Shown piece after piece: positions 12,209 to 22,019 of a DNA stretch of 64,000 nt; positions within the stretch are counted from its first letter, which is position 1; each line of letters begins with the position of its first letter. The DNA comes from Alentia gelatinosa (Eukaryota; Annelida; Polychaeta; Phyllodocida; Polynoidae). The stretch covers positions 139,199,118-139,263,117 of the forward strand of contig OX465579.1 in assembly GCA_950022655.1 (NCBI GenBank), written 5' to 3'. The notes below the pieces were generated by a model that saw only the letters and a program-made list of their open reading frames with translations, had not been told where the DNA came from and searched no databases. The position numbers and the translations under genes were made by a program.

Positions 12209-12496
12209 TTAGGCCCGGCGTCCACCTACTACGATAGAATCGTAGACCTCCCGATATGGAACCGATACAAAATGTCAAAATCGGGGCCATATCGGGAAGG
12301 TGCAAAATCGTAGACATATGTCTAGACATGCCAATCCACCACGCATTGTATGGGTTTTTTATCGGTGTCTAATCGCAGAAACGTTGTCAACTTCCCCGAT
12401 ATTAGGTGACCTTCCGACGCGATTTTGATTTTGCATCGGGAGGTGCATCGTAGGGCATATCGGTGCCATATCGTAGTAGGTGGACGCCGGGCCTAA
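12209..12496. mobile_element. MITE with 28-bp perfect TIRs and CGAG target duplication
   Basis: The left end, TTAGGCCCGGCGTCCACC then TACTACGATA, is matched perfectly and inverted at the right end over 28 bp. CGAG occurs immediately outside both ends (12205-12208 and 12497-12500), consistent with a 4-bp target-site duplication. The ~288-bp interior is non-coding and rich in ATCGGG/CCCGAT and TACGATA words. A half copy is embedded in the right arm of the foldback element near 19,433-19,540. Confidence 0.8.
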
Positions 12497-13965
12497 CGAG
12501 GCGATTTAAGGAATCGGTGACACAAAATGGCGTATATATGCACTTGGAGAAATGACAAAATATGTCTCAATTTCAAAGCCCTCTGAAATTTGATGACCTT
12601 TGACCTTTGACCTCTAATAAAAGGTCAAATGGACAAATGGCTACTGTATCTGGAATGGCCAAAGTCTTAGCTTTCATTTGATGCAATAAAATTGCTGCTA
12701 TATTTCCATGGAACGAAAAGCCACTTTTTGAGGGGCTGGCCCCCCGACTAATTGGACTCCGGGCCTAACTGTAGCAATGTGGAAAAACATTGGTATACTG
12801 AAAACTTGAATGAAAGCTATAGATCATATTCTCCAATGATATTCTTTTGCTGTTGAATTGCCATGATTCAACCTAACCCGGCGTTTAGACTAAACGATTA
12901 TTGGCGGTAATTCTTGAACTTTACACCACCAGACGACTCTCAGCTGTCAATGGCTAGAAATAATTACATATAAAAAGTGAACACGTTTTCGAGAGGAAAT
13001 TCTTGGGTTGATGACTATTGCTGTCGATATTACGTGATCGAGCACCACCTGATGACTATAGGTTAGACGATCTGGGACACAGTCGTCACGTCTTAGTCAT
13101 CTAGTGTAAACTGGAGGATTATATTCGTATCAGCTAGATATATGTAGGTAATACCATGCTTCTCGTCTTTAATTTCATTTCTATGTATAATCGAGTTGTT
13201 TCTTTCATGATGTACAGGTTTCATTTTCAAAAAACCTGATCATATCAAATGACTAGAGTGACAAAATGTGGCTCTCTGCCTTTACCCTTAGCAACCCCAG
13301 TTATAGGTAAGGCTTTTGGGGATGATTCCTAGATTGTCGTAGGTTAATTACAGAAGGGAATAGTGGGTTAATAGTATGGTATGAAGCCATAGTCTTTACG
13401 CATGTGTATTTTTCCGCCTGCATGCTGAGCACTGAAAGGCTCAGTTGCCATTCCATTTACTTTTCGATCTCGTCTCTCCTAAAAAAAAGTAGAATTTCTC
13501 ATACATTTACTGTTGTACTATTCGTAGTGTCTGTCTATACACGATTCCTTTGTTTTTAACATCTATAGTACCGAATGATAGGTGAAAAACCTGTGAGATT
13601 ACACCGGGACACTAGACACCCTGTGGCATATTCATATATGAAAGCCATATATGCTAAAATTGTGGATGGGAAATATGTGGCAACAAAAGAATAGTTGGAG
13701 ACATTTATATCCAGCATGTGCAGGTTTTGCAAGCCTTGCAAGAAATGGTCATTTGATCACCTCAGTGTTCATTTATCTATGAGACTTTGTGATAATACTG
13801 AAAGGAAGGCAAATGAAAACGGCATATGAGCTCTTATCTCCTCTGGAAATGGCTTTACATCGAATATTTGTTCATGGGCTATCCCTCTAACATATAAATG
13901 TATGCAGGTTCGCATGTACATCTACTTTTGGCAAATCTTTTAGGTGTCATAAGAAATTGTATTGA
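12497..13965. other. Intergenic sequence; one weak MITE candidate
   Basis: GGCGTTTAGACTAAACGA near 12,892 and an inverted relative (TCATCTAGTGTAAACTGGAGG) near 13,104-13,124 could delimit a ~240-bp MITE. The rest shows no coding or repeat structure. Confidence 0.35.
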
Positions 13966-13970
13966 GGGCT

Positions 13971-14105
13971 TGTGCGGTCCATAACTATCAAAAATGTCCA
14001 TAACTATCAAAAATGACTTGGTTTGAGACTTATGAACATTCGTCATGTCCATAACTATCAAAATGTCCATAAATATCAAAAAATGTCCATAACTATCAAA
14101 ACCTG
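13971..14105 (+). repeat. Left terminal inverted repeat of the foldback element
   Basis: A 135-bp TIR starting TGTGCGGTCC and built from about five copies of a GTCCATAACTATCAAAAA-type unit. It pairs with 20,045-20,179. Confidence 0.9.
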
Positions 14106-14129
14106 CTCTAACAAATGCGTTACCCATTT

Positions 14130-14640
14130 GCGTTACATTGAGTTACTCAAACCACATTACGCTACCTAAGAAAACGTTACTGATCTGGTATCATTACAGT
14201 TACCGCGTTACCGTCACGATTCTAACCCCGTTATCATGTTACCGTTACTGCATTACTGTTCTAACCGAGTTACCATTCTAACCCCATAACAGCATACCGT
14301 TACCATTCTAACCCAGTTACCGCATTGGCATTATGCGTTACCGTTTTAACCGCGTTACCATACTAACCGCGTTTCGCGTTACCGTTCTAACCTCGTTACA
14401 TTCTAACCGCGTTATGCGTTACCGTTCTAACTGCGTTACATTCTAACCGCGTTACGCGTTACCGTTCTAACTGCGTTACATACTAACCGCGTTACACGTA
14501 ACCGTTCTAACCGCGTTACATTCTAACTGCGTTACGCGTTACCGTTCTAACCGCGTTACATTTTAACCGCGTTACGCGTTACCGTTCTATCCGCGTTACA
14601 TACTAACCCCGTTACGCGTTACCGTGCTAATCATAGAAAC
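14130..14640. repeat. Left-arm minisatellite, ~40-bp unit (GTTACCGTTCTAACCGC type)
   Basis: Tandem, slightly degenerate units combine CCGTTCTAACCGCGTTACA with TTCTAACCGCGTTACGCG. Units near 14,400-14,620 are the most regular. The reverse complement makes up the right arm at 19,510-20,040. Confidence 0.9.
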
Positions 14641-14927
14641 GTGGTCAACTGCAATAATACCAGAGACGGACGATTACTACCTTCATAATGGTCGTAGAAA
14701 CACTAAAGATTTCGATTTTTTAACTATACATAATATACCGGTACGGTATAGACTTGCATAGGCCTACATATTACACTTGTATCCATATTACATATTCAAT
14801 ACCTACCAGCTCATAACCCTTCTCATAACTTATCGATGTCAATATAAGGAACAATAATAACTACAATTCACACTTACAACTATTAGTAAAATGATTCAAT
14901 TATATTTGTTGGAATTTCATCCACCAT

Positions 14928-16150
14928 ACTGCCCATCTACCATACTTTCCCTCAACCATACTGCCCCTCCACCATACTGCCCCTCCACTATACTGCCCCT
15001 CTATTACACTGCCCCTCCACCATACTGGCCCTCTCCCATACTGCCCCTCTACTACACTGCCCCTCTACTACACTGCCCCTCAACCATACTGCCCCTCTCC
15101 CATACTGCCCCTCTACTACCCTGCCCCTCCACCATACTGCCCCTCCACCATACTGCCCCTCTCCAATACTGCCCCTCTACTACACTGCCCCTCCACCATA
15201 CTTACCCTCAACCATACTGCCTTTTTCCCAAACTGCCCCTCCACCATACTGCCCCTCGACTATACTGTCCCTCCACCATACTGCCTCTCCACCATACTGC
15301 CCTTCTACTACACTGCCCCTCCCAATACTGCCCCTCTATCATACTGCCCCTCCACCATGCCGCCCCTCTCCCATACTGCCCCTCTACTATACTGCCCCTC
15401 CACCATACTGCCCCTACACCATGCTGCCCCTCCACCATACTGCCCCTCCACCAAGCTGCCCCTCCACCATGCTGCCCCTCCATCATACTGCCCTTCAACC
15501 ATACTGCCCCTCTATCATACTGCCCCTCCACCATACTGTCCGTCCACCATACTTTCCCTCAACCATACTGCCCCCTCTACCATACCTTCCTTTAACCATA
15601 CTGCCCCTCCACCATAAAGTCCCTCTACTACACTGCCCCTCCACCTACTGCCCCTCTCCCATACTTCCCCTCTTCTACACTGCCCCTCCACCATACTGCC
15701 CCTCCACCATACTGTCCCTCCACCATACTGCCCCTCTCCAATACTGCCCCTCTACTACACTGCCCCTCCACAATACTGTCCCTCAACCATACTGCCTCTT
15801 TCCCACACTGCCCCTCCACCATACCGCCCCTCGACTATACTGCCCCTCGACTATACTGTCTCTCCACCATACTGCCCTTCTACTACACTGCCCCTCCACA
15901 ATACAACCCCTTTTATCATACTGCCCCTCCACCCTGCTGCCCCTCTCCCATACTGCCCCTCTACTATACTGCCCCTCCACCATGCTGCCCCTCCATCATA
16001 CTGCCCCTCCACCATACTGCCCCTCTATCATACTGTCCCTCCACCATACTGCCCCTCTATCATACTGTCCCTCCACCATACTGCCCCTTTCCCATACTGC
16101 CCCTCCAGTATACTGCCCCTTCGCCATACTGCCCCTCTACCATACTGCCC
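14928..16150. repeat. Left-arm 15-bp minisatellite (CCATACTGCCCCTCC)
   Basis: About 80 variants of a 15-bp unit, mainly CCATACTGCCCCTCC and CTACACTGCCCCTCT. Because 15 is a multiple of three, all frames stay open and give long periodic ORFs on both strands (for example PPYCPSTILPLHHTA repeats). These are artefacts of the repeat and are not called as genes. Confidence 0.95.
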
Positions 16151-16880
16151 CTCCACTATACTACCCTACATCCTACATCCCTACATCCTACATCCCCACA
16201 TCCATACATCCTACATCCCTACAGCCTACATCCCCTCATCTCCACATCCATTTATCCTACATCCCTACAGCCTACATCCCCACATCTCCCCATCCCCACA
16301 TCACTACATCCATACATCCCCACATCCTACATCCCCACATCTCCACCTCCATATATCCTACATCCTACATCCCTACATCCTACATCTCCACATCTATATA
16401 TCCATACATCCTCACATCCTACTTCCCCACATCCCTACATCATTACATCCCTACATCCTACTTCCCACATCCTACATCCCCACATCCCTACATCATACAT
16501 CCCTTTATATCCACATCTATACATCCTACATCCCCACATCTCCACATGCATACATCCTACATCCCTACATTACGTGGGGATGTATGGATGTGGAGATGTG
16601 GGGATGTAGGATGTATAGATGTGGAAATCTGGGGATGTGGGATGTGGGATGTTGGGAAGTAGGATGTGGGGATGTATGGATGTAATGATGTAGGGATGTT
16701 AGGATGTGGGGAAGTAGGATGTGGGAATATATGGATATATGGATGTGGAGATGTAGGATGTAGGGATATAGGATGTATGGATGAGGAGATGTGGGGATGT
16801 AGGATGTATAGATGTGAAAATGTAGGAATGTGGGGATGTGGGAAGTAGGATGTGGGGATGTATGGATGTAATGATGTAGG
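16151..16880. repeat. Nested palindrome of CATCCCTA-type arrays
   Basis: At 16,151-16,565 the units are CCTACATCCCTACAT and CCCCACATC. From 16,572 to 16,880 the reverse complement (GGATGTAGGGATGTGGGG) runs back out. The turning point is near TTACG at 16,570. This forms a second foldback inside the large one. Confidence 0.9.
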
Positions 16881-16904
16881 GATGTTGGGATCTAGTGATT
16901 TAGG

Positions 16905-17170
16905 GTCTAGTAGAGGGGCAGTATGGGAAAGGGGCAGTATGGTGGAGGGACAGTATGATAGAGGGGCAGTATGGTGGAGGGACAATATGGTGGAGGGGCA
17001 GTATGATAGACGGGCAGGATGGTGGAGGACCAGTATGATGGAGGGGCAGCATGGTGGAGGGGCAGCATGGCGGAGGGGCAGTATGGTGGAGGGGCAGCAT
17101 GGTGTCCAGAGGGGCAGTATGGTGGAGGGGCAGCATGGTCTCCTGAGGGACAGTATGGTGGAGGGGCAAT
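16905..17170. repeat. Inverted 15-bp minisatellite (GGAGGGGCAGTATGG orientation)
   Basis: Units of GGGGCAGTATGGTGGA are the reverse complement of the left-arm array. With the preceding palindrome they mirror 15.9-16.15 kb. Confidence 0.9.
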
Positions 17171-17174
17171 ATAT

Positions 17175-18241
17175 ACACAATATTACCATGATTTTGATCT
17201 GAGTGGCCGTATTCTCCGCGTAGTTGACGCGTAGTAATACTCCGAGCGGCAGCGAGGAGTATTGCGTAGCGTCAACAACAAGGAGGAAACGGCCACACAG
17301 ATCGAAATTATGGTAATGTTGTATTTATTGCTCACTTATTTTTAGATTTAAGCAATAAATATGATCGTTAGAAAACTTTTCAACGTAATTAAGAATTTAT
17401 GTTTGGGACTACTTTCATCTCAAAAATCCGTATCCTCCTAGGAGGGTACGGAGCTCCGTATTCTCCTCAGTAGCGATCTGTAATCTCCATAGGCTTAGTA
17501 TAGAGACTCCGTATCAGTAGGGTAATAAATACACAATATTACCATGATTTTGATCTGAGTGGCCGTATTCTCCGCGTAGTTGACGCGTAGTAATACTCCG
17601 AGCGGCAGCGAGGAGTATTGCGTAGCGTCAACTACAAGGAGGAAACGGCCACACAGATCGAAATTATGGTAATGTTGTATTTATTGCTCACTTATTTTTA
17701 GATTTAAGCAATAAATATGATCGTTAGAAAACTTTTCAACGTAATTAAGAATTTATGTTTGGGACTACTTTCATCTCAAAAATCCGTATCCTCCTAGGAG
17801 GGTACGGAGCTCCGTATTCTCCTCAGTAGCGATCTGTAATCTCCATAGGCTTAGTATAGAGACTCCGTATCAGTAGGGTAATAAATACACAATATTACCA
17901 TGATTTTGATCTGAGTGGCCGTATTCTCCGCGTAGTTGACGCGTAGTAATACTCCGAGCGGCAGCGAGGAGTATTGCGTAGCGTCAACTACAAGGAGGAA
18001 ACGGCCACACAGATCGAAATTATGGTATTGTTGTATTTATTGCTCACTTATTTTTAGATTTAAGCAATAAATATGATCGTTAGAAAACTTTTCAACGTAA
18101 TTAAGAATTTATGTTTGGGACTACTTTCATCTCAAAAATCCGTATCCTCCTAGGAGGGTACGGAGCTCCGTATTCTCCTCAGTAGCGATCTGTAATCTCC
18201 ATAGGCTTAGTATAGAGACTCCGTATCAGTAGGGTAATAAA
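17175..18241. repeat. Three tandem copies of a 356-bp unit
   Basis: Copies begin with ACACAATATTACC at 17,175, 17,531 and 17,887, exactly 356 bp apart. They are almost identical (for example GTCAACAACAAG versus GTCAACTACAAG). Each starts with a long hairpin. In copy 1 the arms are about 17,181-17,230 and 17,269-17,318, extended inward by GTAATACTCC/GGAGTATTGC around a GAGCGGCAGCGA loop. The AT-rich second half ends GGTAATAAAT. No ORF was found. A diverged fourth copy lies at 21,672-22,013, outside the foldback. Confidence 0.95.
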
Positions 18242-19260
18242 GTAGAGGGGCAGTATGGCGGAGGGACAGTATGGTGGAGGCGCAATATGGGAGAGGGGCA
18301 GAATAGTAATGGGGCAGTATGGGAGAGGGGCAGTATGGTGGAGAGGCAGTATGGTAGAGGGGCAGTATTGTGGAGGGGCAGTGTAGTAGAAGGGCAGTAT
18401 GCTGGAGAGGCAGTATGGTGGAGGGACAGTATAGTCGAGGGGCAGTATGGTGGAGGGGCAGTGTAGTAGAGGGGCAGTATTGGAGAGGGGCAGTATGGTG
18501 GAGGGACAGTATGGTGGAAGGGCAGTATGGTGGAGGGGCAGTGTAGTAGAAGGGCAGTATGGGAGGGGGGCAGCATGGTGGAGGGGCAGTGTAGTAGAGG
18601 GGCCGTGTAGTAGAGGGGCAGTATGGGAGAGGGCTAGTATGGTGGAGGGGCAGTGTAGTAGAGGGGCAGTATGGTGGAGGGGCAGTGTGGGAAAGGGGTA
18701 GTATAGTGGAGGGGCAGCAAGGTGGAGGGGCAGTATGGTTGAAGGAAGGTATGGTTGAGGGGCAGTATGGTTGAGGGAAAGTATGGTAGAGGGGAAGCTT
18801 GGTGGAGGGGTAGTATGGTGAAGGCGCAGCATGGTGGAGGGGCAGTATGGTGGAGGGGCAATATAGTAGAGGGGCAGTATGGAGGGAGGGACAGTATGGT
18901 GGAGGGCAGTGTGGTGAAGGGCCGTATGATGGAGGGGCAGCATGGTGGAAGGGCAGCATGGTGGAGGGGGAGCTTGGTGGAGGGGCAGCATGGTGGAGGG
19001 GCAGTATGGTGGAGGGGCAGTATAGTAGAGAGCATTATAGTAGAGGGGCAGTATGGTAGAGGACAGTATGGTTGAGGGACAGTATGGTGGAGGGGCAGTA
19101 TGGTTAAGGGACAGTATGGTGGAGGGGTTGTTTGGTAGAGGGTTAGTATGGTGGAGAGACAGTATGGTGGAGGGATAGTATGGTGGAGGGTAAGTATAGT
19201 GGAGGGGCAGTATGGTTGAGGGACAGTATGGTGGAGAGGCAGTATTGTGGAGGGACAGCA
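18241..19260. repeat. Right-arm 15-bp minisatellite
   Basis: Reverse-complement counterpart of the array at 14,928-16,150, with units GGAGGGGCAGTATGG and GTAGAGGGGCAGTGTA. It is slightly shorter than the left arm. The long ORFs on both strands are products of the 15-bp period. Confidence 0.95.
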
Positions 19261-19432
19261 CAGGTGGCGGATGGGCCGCACAGTGGTAACGATAACGCGT
19301 TAACGCGATATGACCTTAACGAGTTAGAATGGTAATTAGAATGTGGTAATGTAGTAATGGTAACAAGATTAAGATGTTATGCAGATTGAAAGATAACACG
19401 GTAATTGGCCTTACCATGGTAACATGGTAAGG

Positions 19433-19540
19433 CCTGGCGTCCACCTACTACGATATGGCACCAATATGGTCTACAATTCACCTCCTGATAGAAATAAAAA
19501 AATTGACCACGTCTCTACGATTAGCACGGTAACGCGCAAC
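19433..19540 (-). mobile_element. Half of the 12.2-kb MITE inside the foldback right arm
   Basis: GGCGTCCACCTACTACGATA followed by TGGCACCAATATGG matches the right terminus of the MITE at 12,209-12,496. The next sequence, through the region around GACCACGTCTCTACGATTAG, matches its interior. The other TIR is missing and the match ends at the GGTAAC minisatellite. Confidence 0.65.
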
Positions 19541-19544
19541 GGGG

Positions 19545-20040
19545 TTAGTATGTAACGCGGTTAGAACAGTAACGCGTAACGCGGTTAGAATGTAGCGCGG
19601 TTAGAACGGTAACGCGTAACGCGGTTAGTATGTAACGCGGTTAGAACGGTAACGCGTAACGCGGTTAGAACGGTAACGCGGTTAGTATGGTAACGCGGTT
19701 AGAACGGTAACGCATAACGGGGTTAGTATGGTAACGCGTTACAGGGCTAGTATGGTAATGCGGTAACTGTGATGCAGTAACAGGGTTAGGATGCTAACAC
19801 GGTTAGAAGTGTAATACTGTAACGAGGTTAGATTGGTAATGCAGTAACGGTAATGTGGTAACGATAACGCGATAACGGGGTTAGGATGTAATGTGGTCAT
19901 AAATATAACGCATTCTTAGGTCGCGTAACGCAATTAGAATGTAACGCGATTTGATCGGTAATGTTTTCTTAGGTAGCGTAACGCGGTTGAATGGTAACGG
20001 GAAGTAACGCTATGTAACGCAAATGCGGTGACACATTTTT
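19545..20040. repeat. Right-arm minisatellite (GGTAACGCGGTTAGAAC type)
   Basis: Inverted counterpart of the array at 14,130-14,640, including matching non-repetitive stretches (CTTAGGTAGCGTAACGCGG on the right, CGCTACCTAAGAAAACGTTA on the left). Confidence 0.9.
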
Positions 20041-20044
20041 TAAC

Positions 20045-20179
20045 CAGGTTTTGATAGTTATGGACATTTTTTGATACTTATGGACATTTTGATAGTTATG
20101 GACATGACGAATGTCCATAAGTCTCAAACCAAGTCATTTTTTATAGTTATGGACATTTTTGATAGTTATGGACCGCACA
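20045..20179 (-). repeat. Right terminal inverted repeat of the foldback element
   Basis: 135 bp, inverted match to 13,971-14,105, ending ...GACCGCACA immediately before the GGGCT duplication. Confidence 0.9.
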
Positions 20180-20184
20180 GGGCT

Positions 20185-20800
20185 ACATATATATCTTTCA
20201 GATACTTCTTTTTTTCTATATATGACTATATATGAAAATATATTGATATATATTAGGGCTGCTGGCAAGTCTACTTTGTAGCTCTCCACAGTTTATTTAT
20301 CATCGTCACGTTTCTAGGTTAGTCACTTGACTACCGCTTGACTACTGCATTTGACTACACAACGCGTGATGTAACATTCCATTATAAACGGTTATTCCGC
20401 TAGCTCCCGTTGGACTGGAAGCACGATTTTAAGCTTACTTTTAAACTTACTTCGGTGTGTAATCTGCTCTTTAGATAACTGTAAATCTAGATGTGTAGGC
20501 ACGGCTAGGTCCCAATGTTATTTATTGAATAAAGCCATATTTATTCTATTTCCGCCAAACTCTCGGATACGCATTGACGCGGTGGCGTATATATATATAT
20601 ATGAAATATCTGGGGTATTTTCATGCAGTGTCAGGCCATGACTTTTGGAATTCTTTCTAAAAGGAAGCATCATAATGTCAAAAGATGCTCTTTGACACTC
20701 ATCAAAAACAGAAGAGAGAAGACTTCCATTTAATCCTTTAATGCTAAACAACTCGAATATGTCTACAAATTTAAATGCCTGGTAGTTACGTGAGAGCCAC
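20185..20800. other. AT-rich intergenic sequence
   Basis: Short TATA-rich runs at 20,215-20,260 and 20,588-20,602. No gene is supported; the ORF at 20518-20820 (minus) opposes the start of the LINE fragment and lacks domain character. Confidence 0.4.
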
Positions 20801-20817
20801 AACTCTCCATGAACAAC

Positions 20818-21170
20818 CATCCTGAAAACAGCGTTGATATTTTATCTCATGAATTTGTTCTATTATCCAAAATGAGAAGGTATCTTGATATATACACTGC
20901 TTCCTCTATCTACAGAGCAATAATTATGCCCTATCTAGACTATGGTGATATCCTTTACAAATCCGCTTCCAAAGAAAGGCTCCTGAACTACATGTATGGG
21001 CTACAGCATAATGCATGCTTGTCATTGTCCCAGAAAGAGTTACCAAGTCGGTTGATGCTGTCAAATGCAAATAAATTTCCCTAATATTGAAAGGTATAAA
21101 TCCAGTACTCTATACAGAGGAAGAGCTGTCTGGAATGAGTTAGACCTAAAAATCCACACAAAAGAAACAC
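20818..21170 (+). pseudogene. LINE ORF2 C-terminal fragment
   Basis: The frame reads LLSKMRRYLDIYTASSIYRA, then IIMPYLDYGDILYKSASKER, a pattern typical of the thumb/C-terminal region of CR1-group LINE RTs. It continues in another frame near 21,065 as NIERYKSSTLYRGRAVWNEL, the usual end of such proteins. One frameshift lies near 21,060-21,085. The polymerase motifs are absent, so this is a 5'-truncated, inactive insertion. Confidence 0.75.
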
Positions 21171-21369
21171 AGCACGAATACCACCAGTTTATTGCTATAT
21201 ACGCCATCGCGGAAGTGCATGTATCGGCTGTATATCAACGAGTTTTCATATATATACGCTAGTATTCCACCTCAGCGTATGAGGCATATACAAGACTGTT
21301 TCCTCTTGGCTGTATTTCACACCAGGCGTATACAAGAGGAAATATCCTCTGCGCAGCATTGAAGTCCTC

Positions 21370-21449
21370 GCTCCCGACTCTGACCCCGACTCCGACCCTG
21401 ACTCCGACCCCGACTCCGACCCTGACTACGACCCTGACTCCGACCCCGG
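21370..21449. repeat. 12-bp minisatellite (CCCTGACTCCGA)
   Basis: About six units of CCCTGACTCCGA/CCCCGACTCCGA in tandem. They explain the Arg/Gly- or Val-rich ORFs on the minus strand. Confidence 0.9.
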
Positions 21450-21671
21450 GCACCCGACCCCCCCTGTCCCACACCACTCTTCTGTAGGGTGGCCGTATTC
21501 ACACGCATTCACGCCCTCGCCAGGCAGTGGCCGGGCTTCACTAAGAGTGTATGGAGAGGCACTCCCAACATGTCCCGTGGCGTAAATACAACAGAATCAG
21601 GCGTATATATGAAGTATATATGACCGCAACATGGACGCTTATATATACGCCTATAGATGAGGCGTATACAT

Positions 21672-22013
21672 ACACAATATTACCATGATTTCGATCTGAA
21701 TGGCCGTATTCTCCGCGTAGTTGACGAGTATTGCGTAGCGTCAACTACAAGGAGAATACGGCCACACAGATCGAAATCATGGTAATGTTGTATTTATTAC
21801 TCACTTATTTTTTAGATTTAAGCAATAAATATGATCTTTAGAAAACTTTTCAACATAGTTAAGAAGGGACTACTTTCATCTCAATGGGACTACTTTCATC
21901 TCAAAAATCCGTATCCTCCTAGGAGGGTACACAGCTCCGTATCCTACTCAGTAGCGATCTGTAAGCTACATAGGCTTATTATGGAGACTCCGTATCAGGT
22001 GGGTGATAAATAC
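21672..22013. repeat. Fourth, solitary copy of the 356-bp foldback repeat
   Basis: It begins ACACAATATTACCATG and ends GGGTGATAAATAC like the units at 17.2-18.2 kb. It lacks the inner GTAGTAATACTCC segment and has a short internal duplication (GGGACTACTTTCATCTCAA twice). The hairpin arms (GATTTCGATCTG.. and ..CAGATCGAAATC) are better matched than in the tandem copies, which suggests a free-standing repeat family. Confidence 0.85.
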
Positions 22014-22019
22014 GGGGAA

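Larger units (their letters stand above)
13966..20184. mobile_element. 6.2-kb foldback transposon with 5-bp target duplication
   Basis: The element runs from 13,971 (TGTGCGGTCCATAAC...) to 20,179 (...GTTATGGACCGCACA). GGGCT sits immediately outside on both sides (13,966-13,970 and 20,180-20,184), as expected for a target-site duplication. The outermost 135 bp of each end (13,971-14,105 and 20,045-20,179) are inverted copies with three mismatches that I could count. The mirrored order continues inward: CATAACTATC repeats, GTTACC/GGTAAC minisatellite, a short spacer, then a 15-bp CCATACTGCCCCTCC minisatellite. Inverted CATCCCTA arrays and a 3 x 356-bp array lie in the middle. There is no transposase or other domain-bearing ORF, so the element must be non-autonomous. 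Arms made of tandem subrepeats are typical of foldback elements such as sea-urchin TU and Drosophila FB. Confidence 0.88.

Noticed and set aside
17175..17190. CAATATTAC resembles the nick-site nonanucleotide of CRESS-DNA replicons
   Set aside because: It lies at the base of the hairpin, not in a loop, and no Rep-like ORF is present. A 9-bp match is expected by chance.
14891..17234. Long Pro/Tyr/Cys-rich and Gly/Met/Val-rich ORFs on both strands (up to 413 codons)
   Set aside because: They arise from a 15-bp tandem repeat whose length is a multiple of three and which lacks stops in several frames. The same happens in the inverted arm at 18.2-19.3 kb. No start context, domain or frame preference.
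13971..20179. LTR retrotransposon (TG...CA ends and 5-bp duplication)
   Set aside because: The terminal repeats are inverted, not direct, and there is no gag-pol.
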